From NCBI RefSeq assembly GCF_035510375.1, contig NZ_DATKHG010000012.1: a stretch of DNA of 64,000 nt, one strand, 5' to 3'. This document shows, piece by piece, positions 35,240-42,246 of the stretch. A model generated the notes under the pieces. It was not told the origin of the DNA. It did no database searches and saw only the letters and a program-made list of their open reading frames with translations. This DNA is from Paenibacillus_I sp035510375 (GTDB lineage: Bacteria > Bacillota > Bacilli > Paenibacillales > Paenibacillaceae). A program made the position numbers and the translations under genes. Numbering within the stretch: the first letter of the stretch is position 1; each line of letters begins with the position of its first letter.

Positions 35240-38111
35240 ACGCCCCTGGGCGCTGCTCCTGCTCCTGCCTTGCGCCATATTCGTGTGGCGGATCGCGGCG
35301 TCCACGCTGCGCTTGACGGGAGGGCGCAAGGCGGCGGCCGTCACCGTAAGAGCCGTCATTCTGCTGCTGCTCGTTTCAATTGCCGCAGGCGTCATGCCGT
35401 ACATGGAGCACAGCCGCCGGGACACCGTTTTTGTCGCGGACCGCTCCGCAAGCTTGAATGCCGACGAACGGCTCGCCGACTGGTTAAACCGGGCGATTGG
35501 CTCCAAGGAGGAAAATGACCGGGCGGCGGTCGTTTCGTTCGGATTGAACGCCGTCGTCGAACGTTCGCTGTCCGGAACGGCCGAGAGCGGCGTATCGCTG
35601 CGGGCCGGCGTCAACGATTCATTCAGCAACGCCGCGGGCGGGCTGCAGCTCGGCTCCGGTTTGCTGGAGAACGGCGGGCGGGTCGTACTGCTGTCGGACG
35701 GCGAAGAAAACGTCGGCGATTTGCTCCGTCAAGGACGACGCCTCAAGGAACGGGGCATTGCGGTCGATGTGGTGCCGATGCCCCGCGCCGAGCGGCCCGA
35801 TGCCGCAATCGAATCGCTTGACGTGCCCGCCGCCCTGAAGCAGGGCGAACGGTTTACGTTCGAGCTGACCGTTGCAAGCACATTCGCCGGCGAGGCGGAG
35901 CTGCGGTTATACGAGGACAATACGGAGAAGGCGCGGGAAGCGGTCGTGGTCGAGCGGGGGGAGAACCGGTTCGCGCTGCAAAGCGTGGCCGCGGCTCCCG
36001 GGTTTCACCGTTACCGGGCCGAGCTGTATGCGAACGGGGACGAGCGGAGCGAGAACAACACCGCGTATGCGTTCAGCCGGATCGACGGACCTCCGGCGGT
36101 GCTTGTTGTGGAAGGCAAGTCCGGATCGTCCGTGAATATCCGATCCGCGCTGGAGGCGTCCCTCATTCCGTATGATGTGCTGCAGCCGGAAAGGCTCCCG
36201 CTGGAGTTCGCCGACTACGCGCGTTATGACAGCATTATTTTGAATAACGTGCCTGCGATGCGGATCGCGGAAGCGCCGATGAACCATCTGGCGGCGGCTG
36301 TCCGCGATCTCGGAATCGGCCTGATGATGACAGGCGGGGAGGACAGCTACGGACTCGGCGGTTACTTCAATACGCCGGTCGAGCGGGCGCTTCCGGTATC
36401 GATGGCGCTTCAGGGCAAACGGCAAATTCCGTCGCTCGGACTCATTCTGGTCATCGACCGGTCGGGCAGCATGGAAGGCGGCAATTTGGAGCTCGCCAAG
36501 GAGGCGGCGCTGCGCACGGTCGAGCTGATGCGCGACAAGGACACGGTCGGCGTCGTCGCATTCGACGATGCGCCCTGGTGGGTGATGGAACCGGTCAAGC
36601 TCACGGAACGCGATTCGGTCATGAGTGCGATCCGGGGCATTCAATCCGGCGGAGGGACCGACATCTATCCTGCCGTCAACGCGGCGTTGACGCGGATGAA
36701 AAGCATCAAGGCCGAGCGCAAGCATATCATTTTGCTGACGGACGGCATGTCCGCGGGCAGCGGAGGCTATTCGGCGCTGACCGGCGATATGGTCGACAAC
36801 CGGATCACGATGTCCTCCGTCGCGATCGGTGACGGCGCGGATACGGCTTTATTGGAAAGGCTGGCGAAGGAAGCGAAGGGCCGGTATTATTTTACGAACG
36901 ATTCGAGCACGATCCCGGCCATATTCAGCCGCGAGGCGGTCATGATGTCGCGTACCTATATCGTTGAAAAGCGGTTCGTTCCGCAAATCGGAGCCGCCGG
37001 AGATTGGGCGCGCCGGCTCACGTCCGGCGTGCCGGCGGTCGACGCTTATGTCGCGACGTCCGCCAAAGCGACCGCCGAGACGGCGCTCGTAACGCCGATG
37101 GGCGATCCGCTTCTGGCCCGCTGGCAGTACGGTTCCGGCCGGACGGTGGCCTGGACGAGCGACGTGACGGGCCGATGGGCGAAGGATTGGACGGGATGGC
37201 CGGCTTTCCCGGACGTTTTTGCGGAATGGGTAAAATGGACGTTCCCGCAGTTCTCGAGCGAGCCTTATGAGATCGACGCCGCATTGAACGGCGGCGTTGC
37301 GGAGCTGACGATTCGCGAGGCGGGCGGCGGCGACGGCTTGACGGCGCCGAACCTGCGGGCGGCTGTGACGGATGACACGGGCAAGCGGACGGAGCTTGCG
37401 CCGGTGCCCAATGCGCCGGGGGATTACAGCGCTAGCATGACTGTTGCGGGGCCCGGCGTGTATATCGCGAATATCGGCGGCTCGGACGGAGGCGGATTGA
37501 CCGAGGAGGCGGCAGCCGCTTCGGGCGGGACGACGGCCGGCTTCGTCATCCCTTATTCGCCGGAGTACCGGTTAACCGATGGCGGCGGCCGCGAGAAGCT
37601 GGAGCGGCTCGCCGCAGCGACCGGCGGCCGCGTGCTATCGCCGGAGCGGCCGGAAGAGGCGTTCGCCGGCAAGCCGGCGACGAGCCGGGAACGGGTTGAT
37701 TCCACGCGGGCGCTGCTGATCGCGGCGCTGGTGCTGTGGCTGATCGATATTGCGCTCCGGCGCATATCGATCCCTTGGGGCAGGCTGGCGGCCTTGTCCG
37801 CCGGCCTGCTGCCCGGCCGGCGGCCGGTGGGGTCGGCCGCGCCGGCCGCCGAAGCGGCGCTGACGCGGCTGAAGCAGCGTGCCGGCCGCGTGGGCGCTTT
37901 TTACGGCGGCGCTGCGCCGCCGGGAATGGACGCCGCTGCGCGCGGCGCCCAAGCCGCGGAGCAGCCCGCAGGGTCAGCGGGACCCGGCACGGCCGGCGGT
38001 CCCGCATCCGCGCCGCCGGCTGCGCCGGGGCCTTCCGGCCGGGCATCCGCCGAATCCGGCGCCTCCGGCAAGATCAACCGGCTGCTTGCGGCCAAAAACC
38101 GCCGCCGGTAG
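35223..38111 (+). CDS. Large membrane VWA protein
   Basis: A 962-residue protein from GTG 35223, which has GGGGGGTG before it and overlaps the previous stop by 17 bases. The N-terminus has two helices (LLLLLPCAIFVWRIA, AVILLLLVSIAAGVMPY). A first VWA-like region follows (VFVADRSASLNADERL), then an inactive glutaminase-like segment (LMMTGGEDSYGLGGYF). A canonical VWA starts near residue 400 (LILVIDRSGSMEGGNLELAK, DGMSAGSGGYSALTGD). A C-terminal helix (LLIAALVLWLIDIAL) and a ~110-residue Ala/Gly/Pro-rich cytoplasmic tail end the chain. Two VWA folds in one chain suggest a scaffold for complex assembly; this is inference. Confidence 0.88.
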   Translation: MGLLVERPWALLLLLPCAIFVWRIAASTLRLTGGRKAAAVTVRAVILLLLVSIAAGVMPYMEHSRRDTVFVADRSASLNADERLADWLNRAIGSKEENDRAAVVSFGLNAVVERSLSGTAESGVSLRAGVNDSFSNAAGGLQLGSGLLENGGRVVLLSDGEENVGDLLRQGRRLKERGIAVDVVPMPRAERPDAAIESLDVPAALKQGERFTFELTVASTFAGEAELRLYEDNTEKAREAVVVERGENRFALQSVAAAPGFHRYRAELYANGDERSENNTAYAFSRIDGPPAVLVVEGKSGSSVNIRSALEASLIPYDVLQPERLPLEFADYARYDSIILNNVPAMRIAEAPMNHLAAAVRDLGIGLMMTGGEDSYGLGGYFNTPVERALPVSMALQGKRQIPSLGLILVIDRSGSMEGGNLELAKEAALRTVELMRDKDTVGVVAFDDAPWWVMEPVKLTERDSVMSAIRGIQSGGGTDIYPAVNAALTRMKSIKAERKHIILLTDGMSAGSGGYSALTGDMVDNRITMSSVAIGDGADTALLERLAKEAKGRYYFTNDSSTIPAIFSREAVMMSRTYIVEKRFVPQIGAAGDWARRLTSGVPAVDAYVATSAKATAETALVTPMGDPLLARWQYGSGRTVAWTSDVTGRWAKDWTGWPAFPDVFAEWVKWTFPQFSSEPYEIDAALNGGVAELTIREAGGGDGLTAPNLRAAVTDDTGKRTELAPVPNAPGDYSASMTVAGPGVYIANIGGSDGGGLTEEAAAASGGTTAGFVIPYSPEYRLTDGGGREKLERLAAATGGRVLSPERPEEAFAGKPATSRERVDSTRALLIAALVLWLIDIALRRISIPWGRLAALSAGLLPGRRPVGSAAPAAEAALTRLKQRAGRVGAFYGGAAPPGMDAAARGAQAAEQPAGSAGPGTAGGPASAPPAAPGPSGRASAESGASGKINRLLAAKNRRR

Positions 38112-38209
38112 CCCCTATGCCGCCGCCGCGCCCCGCTGGACATGGCGCCGCCGCGGCGGTACAATGCTTGTGAGCGGCATCACACAAGCTTGCGAAGGAG
38201 GCGCGCGAG

Positions 38210-38599
38210 GTGGATTTTTTTGCTCGGATTGCCGAGGATAAAATCAAGGAAGCGATGGCCCGCGGCGAGCTGAGCAATCTGCCCGGCGAAGGAAAGCCGC
38301 TCGAATTGGACGATCTGTCGCACGTGCCGGAGGATTTGCGAAGCGGCTATATCATGCTCAAGAACGCCGGCTTCGTGCCGGAGGAAGTCCATTTGGCCAA
38401 GGAAACGTTGGCGCTGCGGGATTTGATCCGCATGAGCCGCCATGACGGCGAGCGGGCGTCCTTGAAAAAGCAGCTGTCGGAAAAGCAGCTTCGCCTGCGC
38501 ATGCTGATGGAGCAGCGCGGCATTTCGGACAGTTCGGCTTTTACGCAGTATGAAAACCGGATTCGGAACAAAATAGAGGGGGAATCGGAAGATGTATGA
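38210..38599 (+). CDS. DUF1992 (DnaJC28-like) protein
   Basis: A 129-residue protein with the DUF1992 signature at the start: ARIAEDKIKEAMARGELSNL, PGEGKPLELDDLSHVPEDLR and the helical stretch MLKNAGFVPEEVHLAKE. The family is conserved from bacteria to the human DNAJC28 flank, but its function is not settled. The start is GTG with GAAGGAGG upstream. It overlaps the rhodanese gene by eight bases. Confidence 0.9.
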   Translation: MDFFARIAEDKIKEAMARGELSNLPGEGKPLELDDLSHVPEDLRSGYIMLKNAGFVPEEVHLAKETLALRDLIRMSRHDGERASLKKQLSEKQLRLRMLMEQRGISDSSAFTQYENRIRNKIEGESEDV

Positions 38600-38909
38600 G
38601 GAATGGTCGGCTCAGGATCTGAAGGATCGGCTTGACCGCGGCGAGAAGCTGAACCTGGTGGATGTGCGCGAGCCAGAAGAATGGCGGGAGGGGCACATCG
38701 CGGAAGCGCGCCATATCCCGTTGTCGCAATTCACCGAGCGTGTCGGCGAATTGCATGCGGAAGACGAGGATGCGCCGCTCGTTTTCATTTGCCGGAGCGG
38801 CAACCGCAGCGGCCGCGTATGCGACTATTTGTCCCAGCAGGGCTATACCGTCGTCAACATGGCGGGCGGCATGCTGGCCTGGCCGGGTGACGTCCGAACC
38901 GGAGACTGA
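38592..38909 (+). CDS. Single-domain rhodanese
   Basis: A 105-residue sulfurtransferase-fold protein. LVDVREPEEWREGHIAEARHI is the substrate-facing segment, and the active-site loop is CRSGNRSG with the persulfide-carrying Cys near residue 67. It probably carries sulfane sulfur in the cytoplasm, for example for thiolation or detoxification; the partner is unknown. AGGGGG precedes the ATG and the start overlaps the DUF1992 gene. Confidence 0.93.
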   Translation: MYEEWSAQDLKDRLDRGEKLNLVDVREPEEWREGHIAEARHIPLSQFTERVGELHAEDEDAPLVFICRSGNRSGRVCDYLSQQGYTVVNMAGGMLAWPGDVRTGD

Positions 38910-38995
38910 TCCGGCGGCGGGCGTCCTGTCCCGTCCGGCTGGCCCCATTTTCCAAGCAACCGTCAATTCATTGAATCGAGAGGAGTTGCGCACGC

Positions 38996-39201
38996 ATGAT
39001 CACCATTACCCGCGCGCCATGATGCAGGGCTGGGAGTCGATGAAGCCGTCGATCGTGTTCCAATGCGACGATATCGACGGAACGTACGAGCGGATGAAGG
39101 CCAACGGCGTTAAGTTCCTCGAGGCGCCGAACAAAATGCCGTGGGGCACCTACGCGCGCTTCGCCGACGAGGACGGCAACGAGTTTTTGCTGAAAGGTTA
39201 G
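38996..39201 (+). pseudogene. VOC (glyoxalase-like) gene with the middle deleted
   Basis: GAGAGGAG followed by ATG at 38996 opens MITITRAP and then stops, the usual first residues of a short VOC-family protein. In another frame the C-terminal half appears intact: GWESMKPSIVFQCDDIDGTY, ERMKANGVKFLEAPNKMPWG and ARFADEDGNEFLLKG, ending at 39201. About half of the expected ~120 residues is missing between them. The join is out of frame, so no full product can be made. A downstream ATG at 39019 could give a 60-residue fragment. Confidence 0.75.
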
Positions 39202-39322
39202 TCCTCCGCCTGCGCGACGAGCTTGCATCAAACCCGGCTCATTAACGGACCCGTTTCCGCTATTGAGCCGAATTTTTTCGGGTGACATTTGAAAATCAAT
39301 TTTAGTGAACATTCATTGCTTT

Positions 39323-39331
39323 TGTTATAAT
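39323..39331 (+). promoter_or_regulatory. Extended -10 promoter of the toxin-antitoxin pair
   Basis: TGTTATAAT is a full extended -10 about 18 bases before the start codon of the antitoxin gene. The very short untranslated region leaves space for an autoregulatory operator around the promoter, as in type II systems, though no clear palindrome was seen. Confidence 0.5.
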
Positions 39332-39349
39332 GAATTTGAGGTGATCGGC

Positions 39350-39622
39350 ATGAACCCGTTAAGCGATCAAACGAAAGAGGAAATTCTCCAAGCGCTTGAA
39401 GGCAAGAAATTGGGACTTTTCGTTGTGAAGGGCAAATTGGTTTCCGTGGGAGTGGAGAATTTCATATCAAACGAGGAAGATGATTCCGAGTTGGACTTGG
39501 CCCAAGAAATTGAGATGTATCCTGAACTTGAAGCTTCTCTGCAAAGATATTTGGATAATCCCGACATGAAAGGGTATACGGCCAGCGAACTGAAGGAGAA
39601 GCGCCGTGCCAGAAGAAGATAA
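39350..39622 (+). CDS. Putative antitoxin of a RelE/ParE-type pair
   Basis: A 90-residue acidic, mainly helical protein (EEILQALEGKKLGLFVVKGK, LDLAQEIEMYPELEASLQRY, ELKEKRRARRR). The N-terminus does not show a clear DNA-binding motif. AGGTGA lies before the ATG at 39350. It overlaps the next gene by 17 bases and has lower GC than the neighbourhood, both common in mobile toxin-antitoxin pairs. The assignment depends mostly on its partner. Confidence 0.6.
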   Translation: MNPLSDQTKEEILQALEGKKLGLFVVKGKLVSVGVENFISNEEDDSELDLAQEIEMYPELEASLQRYLDNPDMKGYTASELKEKRRARRR

Positions 39623-40010
39623 GCGACCTTTCCGGATTGTTTTTAAGGGTGAGTTTGATATGTGCTTGGATCGAATCGCCGCTTTTTTTTCGGAACAAGG
39701 ACTTGAACCGTTGCAATGGTGGTATGACAAAGAAATCGAGATAATCGACCATATTGAGCATATGCTAACATTTAATCCGTATGTCGGGCATGTAGTCGAA
39801 AAGGGCAGCTTTAAAGGGCTTCGGCGAATTACCTGCGGGAAAAGCAGGCATATACTGTTGAACTATTTGATATATTATGCCGTTCACGAACAAGATCGCG
39901 ATGTGGATAAGACGCGAGGGGCGAAGTTCGTCTTCTCAGCGGTAAGAGGGCCGAGAAAAAATTCAACTAATACTTGCATTTTACAACCATTAGCGTTATA
40001 CTCAACATGA
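39606..40010 (+). CDS. RelE/ParE-like toxin
   Basis: A 134-residue basic protein from GTG 39606, with GAAGGAGAA upstream. The core pattern of RelE/ParE folds is visible: a strand (FRIVFKGEF), two helices (CLDRIAAFFSEQ and KEIEIIDHIEHMLTFNPYVG), then strands GLRRITCGKSRHILLNYLIYYAV and FVFSAVRGPRKN. This matches the usual ...Y.I.Y.V...V.....HG.R end. The last 20 residues look like a read-through tail. Predicted to cleave mRNA at the ribosome (RelE) or block gyrase (ParE); the sequence does not say which. Confidence 0.6.
   Translation: MPEEDKRPFRIVFKGEFDMCLDRIAAFFSEQGLEPLQWWYDKEIEIIDHIEHMLTFNPYVGHVVEKGSFKGLRRITCGKSRHILLNYLIYYAVHEQDRDVDKTRGAKFVFSAVRGPRKNSTNTCILQPLALYST
39974..40002 (+). promoter_or_regulatory. 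marR promoter with an operator half-site
   Basis: TTGCAT (39974-39979) and TATACT (39997-40002) are 17 bases apart. TACTTGCATT (39971-39980) over the -35 is identical to one arm of the palindrome downstream of marR at 40486-40506, which points to autoregulation. Confidence 0.6.
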
Positions 40011-40020
40011 GGTGAACGGG

Positions 40021-40467
40021 ATGGAAGAATTGCGCAGCACGATCCAGACGATGGCGAGACGGTTCGGTTTTCTGAATAAAAATTGCTGCGTAGTCGCCGG
40101 CTGCGATATTTCGCTCGTCCAGAGTCATATCCTGTACGAGATCGATCGCCGGCACGAGCCGTCGATGCAGCAGGTGGCGGATGCGCTGGGGATGGATGTG
40201 ACGACGTTCAGCCGGCAGATCCAGTCTTTAATCAAGATGAAGCTTGTCGTCAAAACCGCTTCCTCCGCGGATCGCCGCGTCTATTTGCTGAGCCTTACGA
40301 CGGAAGGCAAGTTTGCGGCCACGGCAATCGACGAAGAAATGAAACGTTACTTGAACGAGGTCTTTTCGCGCATGAACGAGTTCGAGCGTGAGACGGTCAT
40401 TCGCTCGCTTAAGCTGCTGAATGACAGCATGGCGAAATCCAGCGTATGCTGCAGCCCGTTCTTGTAA
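40021..40467 (+). CDS. MarR-family regulator with Cys clusters
   Basis: A 148-residue winged-helix protein: PSMQQVADALGMDVTTFSRQ is the recognition helix-turn-helix and SSADRRVYLLSLTTEGK the wing. Unusual Cys sets sit at both ends, KNCCVVAGC near residue 20-28 and SSVCCSPFL at the C-terminus. In the folded dimer they could come close and bind a thiophilic metal or metalloid, or sense oxidants; this is inference. GAGGTGA precedes the ATG. Copies of the same TACTTGCAT element lie before it and before the next small gene, so it probably controls both. Confidence 0.85.
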   Translation: MEELRSTIQTMARRFGFLNKNCCVVAGCDISLVQSHILYEIDRRHEPSMQQVADALGMDVTTFSRQIQSLIKMKLVVKTASSADRRVYLLSLTTEGKFAATAIDEEMKRYLNEVFSRMNEFERETVIRSLKLLNDSMAKSSVCCSPFL

Positions 40468-40485
40468 GCGTGCTTTTGTTATCCT

Positions 40486-40506
40486 ATACTTGCATTATGC
40501 AAGTAT
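40486..40506. promoter_or_regulatory. Palindromic operator, probable MarR binding site
   Basis: Contains TACTTGCATTATGCAAGTA, two perfect 9-base arms around one central base, with one more matching pair outside. TTGCAT inside the left arm can serve as the -35 of a promoter with TATATA at about 40514, so binding would block transcription of the peptide gene. Confidence 0.75.
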
Positions 40507-40543
40507 TTAAGGATATATATCTTATTTAGAGGAGGTGATTCCA

Positions 40544-40603
40544 ATGGCACAACCGATCGTTATGATGGCTGATGGCTGCTGCGGCGGAACGGGCGGACGT
40601 TAA
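40544..40603 (+). CDS. 19-residue Cys-Cys-Gly-Gly peptide
   Basis: MAQPIVMMADGCCGGTGGR followed by TAA. The start is backed by AGGAGGTGAT, a ten-base match to the 16S anti-Shine-Dalgarno end, ending five bases before the ATG. It has its own promoter and the MarR-type operator upstream, and a hairpin downstream at 40624-40666. The CCGG core could ligate a metal or be a modified-peptide precursor; no maturation enzyme is nearby. It could also be the surviving start of a longer lost gene. Function unknown. Confidence 0.6.
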   Translation: MAQPIVMMADGCCGGTGGR

Positions 40604-40623
40604 GGCATTTTTGCATCCGATTG

Positions 40624-40666
40624 GCACAAAGAGCGGTTCGGCGTACAGCCGGACCGTTTCTTGTGC
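40624..40666 (+). terminator. Hairpin after the CCGG peptide gene
   Basis: GCACAAAGAGCGGTTCGGC and GCCGGACCGTTTCTTGTGC can form a ~19-base stem around GTACA. The following ATTTGG is only weakly T-rich. It bounds the peptide unit from the B12 riboswitch transcript. Confidence 0.55.
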
Positions 40667-40695
40667 ATTTGGCAGAGCAACGGATATTGTCGATA

Positions 40696-40725
40696 TAGAC
40701 AACTTTTATCCGGTAGTGGTATAGT
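40696..40725 (+). promoter_or_regulatory. Promoter of the B12 riboswitch-btuFCD transcript
   Basis: TAGACA (40696-40701), an 18-base spacer, and TGGTATAGT, an extended -10 with TATAGT at 40720-40725. Transcription would begin about 12 bases before the riboswitch. Confidence 0.6.
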
Positions 40726-40744
40726 ATCTCTTGCAATAATCGAA

Positions 40745-40942
40745 TAGGTTTGGATACGGGTGCCGAACGTTCCGCAAGGGACGACAGGCATAATAGGGAA
40801 GTCCGGTGAAAATCCGGCACGGACCCGCCACTGTAAGAAGTCCGGAAGGCACCAAAGCCGTCCGCAAGCGAGCGCTATTCAAGTCACTGGGCAACCGGGA
40901 AGACGGCGCGCGTGAGCTTCGAGTCAGGAGACCTGCCCGCAT
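40745..40942 (+). ncRNA. Adenosylcobalamin riboswitch
   Basis: All hallmark segments of the cobalamin aptamer occur in order: GGTGCC near 40759, GGGAAGTCCGGTGAAAATCC near 40797, GGCACGGACCCGCCACTGTAA near 40815 (read in two parts), and the B12 box AGTCAGGAGACCTGCC at 40922-40937. By family it represses downstream genes when adenosylcobalamin binds. A short reading frame with a strong ribosome-binding site, then a terminator, lie between it and btuF. Confidence 0.96.
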
Positions 40943-40982
40943 CGTGAACGCTACCTACGTGGACTTAGGGAGGTGTTGGAAT

Positions 40983-41060
40983 ATGGCCCGCAGCCGCTAT
41001 CCGCACGGTGTACCGCCGGATCGGAGCAAGCTCGGCGAACCGTCGACCGGGGGACCATAA
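40983..41060 (+). CDS. 25-residue leader peptide between riboswitch and terminator
   Basis: ATG at 40983 is preceded by AGGGAGGTG at seven bases. The peptide is basic and rich in Pro, Arg, Ser and Gly, opening MARSRYPHG and ending STGGP. Its TAA (41058-41060) directly abuts the first base of the terminator stem. A ribosome finishing this peptide would cover the 5' arm of the hairpin and let transcription reach btuF. Masking of the ribosome-binding site by the B12-bound riboswitch would restore the terminator. The geometry is seen; the mechanism is inference. Confidence 0.5.
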   Translation: MARSRYPHGVPPDRSKLGEPSTGGP

Positions 41061-41093
41061 GCATTTCCGACACGAATCGGGAATGCTTTTTTT
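41061..41093 (+). terminator. Attenuator terminator before btuF
   Basis: GCATTTCCGA-CACGAA-TCGGGAATGC is a 10-base stem with one G-T pair, followed by seven T residues. It lies between the riboswitch/leader peptide and btuF, so it is the likely expression switch. Confidence 0.9.
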
Positions 41094-41133
41094 ATTTTCC
41101 AGCAACAATGCGACGATTACTTTATAACCGGGA

Positions 41134-42240
41134 ATGGAGAAGATGAACACGATGAACGACCGATTGGAACGCAAATTTACAACTGCGCGGGCAATCCGCT
41201 TGCTTATGATCGCTTTGCTGGCGATGGCGCTTACTGTGCTTGCCGCTTGCGGCGCCGGCAGCGACAATGCCGCGAACGGCAGCGGGGTGAACGGCAGCGC
41301 CGGGCAAACCGAGAACGGAACGGCGAACGGCGATGCGGGTGAAACGAACGACGGCGGCCAAGCCGCGAACACGGCGGAAAAGGAGCCGGCCGACACGGCC
41401 GACAGCGCCGAATCCGCCGCCAAGACGACTTACCCTCTGACGCTGACCGATGCGACCGGCACGGAGGTCACGATCGCCGAACAGCCGGCGAAGGTCGTAT
41501 CGATTACGCCGAGCGAGACGGAGATTCTGTTCGCGATCGGAGCCGGCGGCGCCGTGGCGGGCGTCGACGACAACAGCAACTACCCGGCCGAGACGGCGAA
41601 TCTGCCGAAGGTCGGCGGCTTCAAAATGAACGTCGAATCGGTTGCCGGCCTCAACCCCGATTTGGTCGTCGCCAATGCGAGCATCAACGGCCAGGTGGTC
41701 GAGGATCTTCGCGCGTTGGGCATCGTCGTGTTCGCCTCCCAGCCGAAAACGATCGACGAGACGATCGCCCATATCGAGGAAGTCGGCGTCATCGTGAACA
41801 AGCAGACCGAAGCGAAAGCGGTGGCGGACAAAATGCGCGCCGACAAGCAGGCGGTCGTGGACGCCGTGAAAGGCGCCGAGCCGAAAACCGTATACCTGGA
41901 ATTCTCGCCGGGCTGGACGGTCGGCAGCGGTGAATTTCTCGACGAAATCGTGACCCTCGCCGGCGGCAAAAACGTGGCGAACAGCCAGCCGAGCTGGTAT
42001 GAAATCGATCCGGAGGCCATCCTCAAGGCGAACCCGCAGGTCATCCTGTATCCGGAGATCGAGGGCGACACGACGATTCCCGACGCGATCAACAGCCGGC
42101 CTGGCTGGGATCAGATCGACGCCGTGAAAAACAAGCAGGTGTTCCCGGTTCCGAACGATCCGCTCGTGCGCGTCGGCCCGCGTCTGACCGACGGGCTTCG
42201 GGACGTGGCGAAAGCGATCCATCCCGACCTCGTTCAATAG
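41134..42240 (+). CDS. btuF: Cobalamin ABC transporter, substrate-binding lipoprotein
   Basis: A 368-residue lipoprotein: helix LLMIALLAMALTVLAAC ends in the lipobox with Cys anchoring it to the outer face of the membrane. A ~65-residue Asn/Gly/Ala/Glu-rich linker follows, then the class III binding fold (LTDATGTEVTIAEQPAKVVS, SITPSETEILFAIGAGGAV, LNPDLVVANASING, PGWDQIDAVKNKQVF). The B12 riboswitch upstream fixes corrinoid as the probable ligand; sequence alone would also allow iron-siderophore. Starts at 41134, 41143 or 41152 are all possible and none has ideal spacing. Confidence 0.88.
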   Translation: MEKMNTMNDRLERKFTTARAIRLLMIALLAMALTVLAACGAGSDNAANGSGVNGSAGQTENGTANGDAGETNDGGQAANTAEKEPADTADSAESAAKTTYPLTLTDATGTEVTIAEQPAKVVSITPSETEILFAIGAGGAVAGVDDNSNYPAETANLPKVGGFKMNVESVAGLNPDLVVANASINGQVVEDLRALGIVVFASQPKTIDETIAHIEEVGVIVNKQTEAKAVADKMRADKQAVVDAVKGAEPKTVYLEFSPGWTVGSGEFLDEIVTLAGGKNVANSQPSWYEIDPEAILKANPQVILYPEIEGDTTIPDAINSRPGWDQIDAVKNKQVFPVPNDPLVRVGPRLTDGLRDVAKAIHPDLVQ

Positions 42241-42246
42241 CCGCAT

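Noticed and set aside
24886..38111. The MoxR-VWA run as a conflict or phage-defence system
   Set aside because: Known VWA-MoxR defence systems carry effector or sensor domains (proteases, TIR, nucleases). Here the partners are an ABC exporter and envelope proteins, with no nuclease, toxin or mobile-element context.
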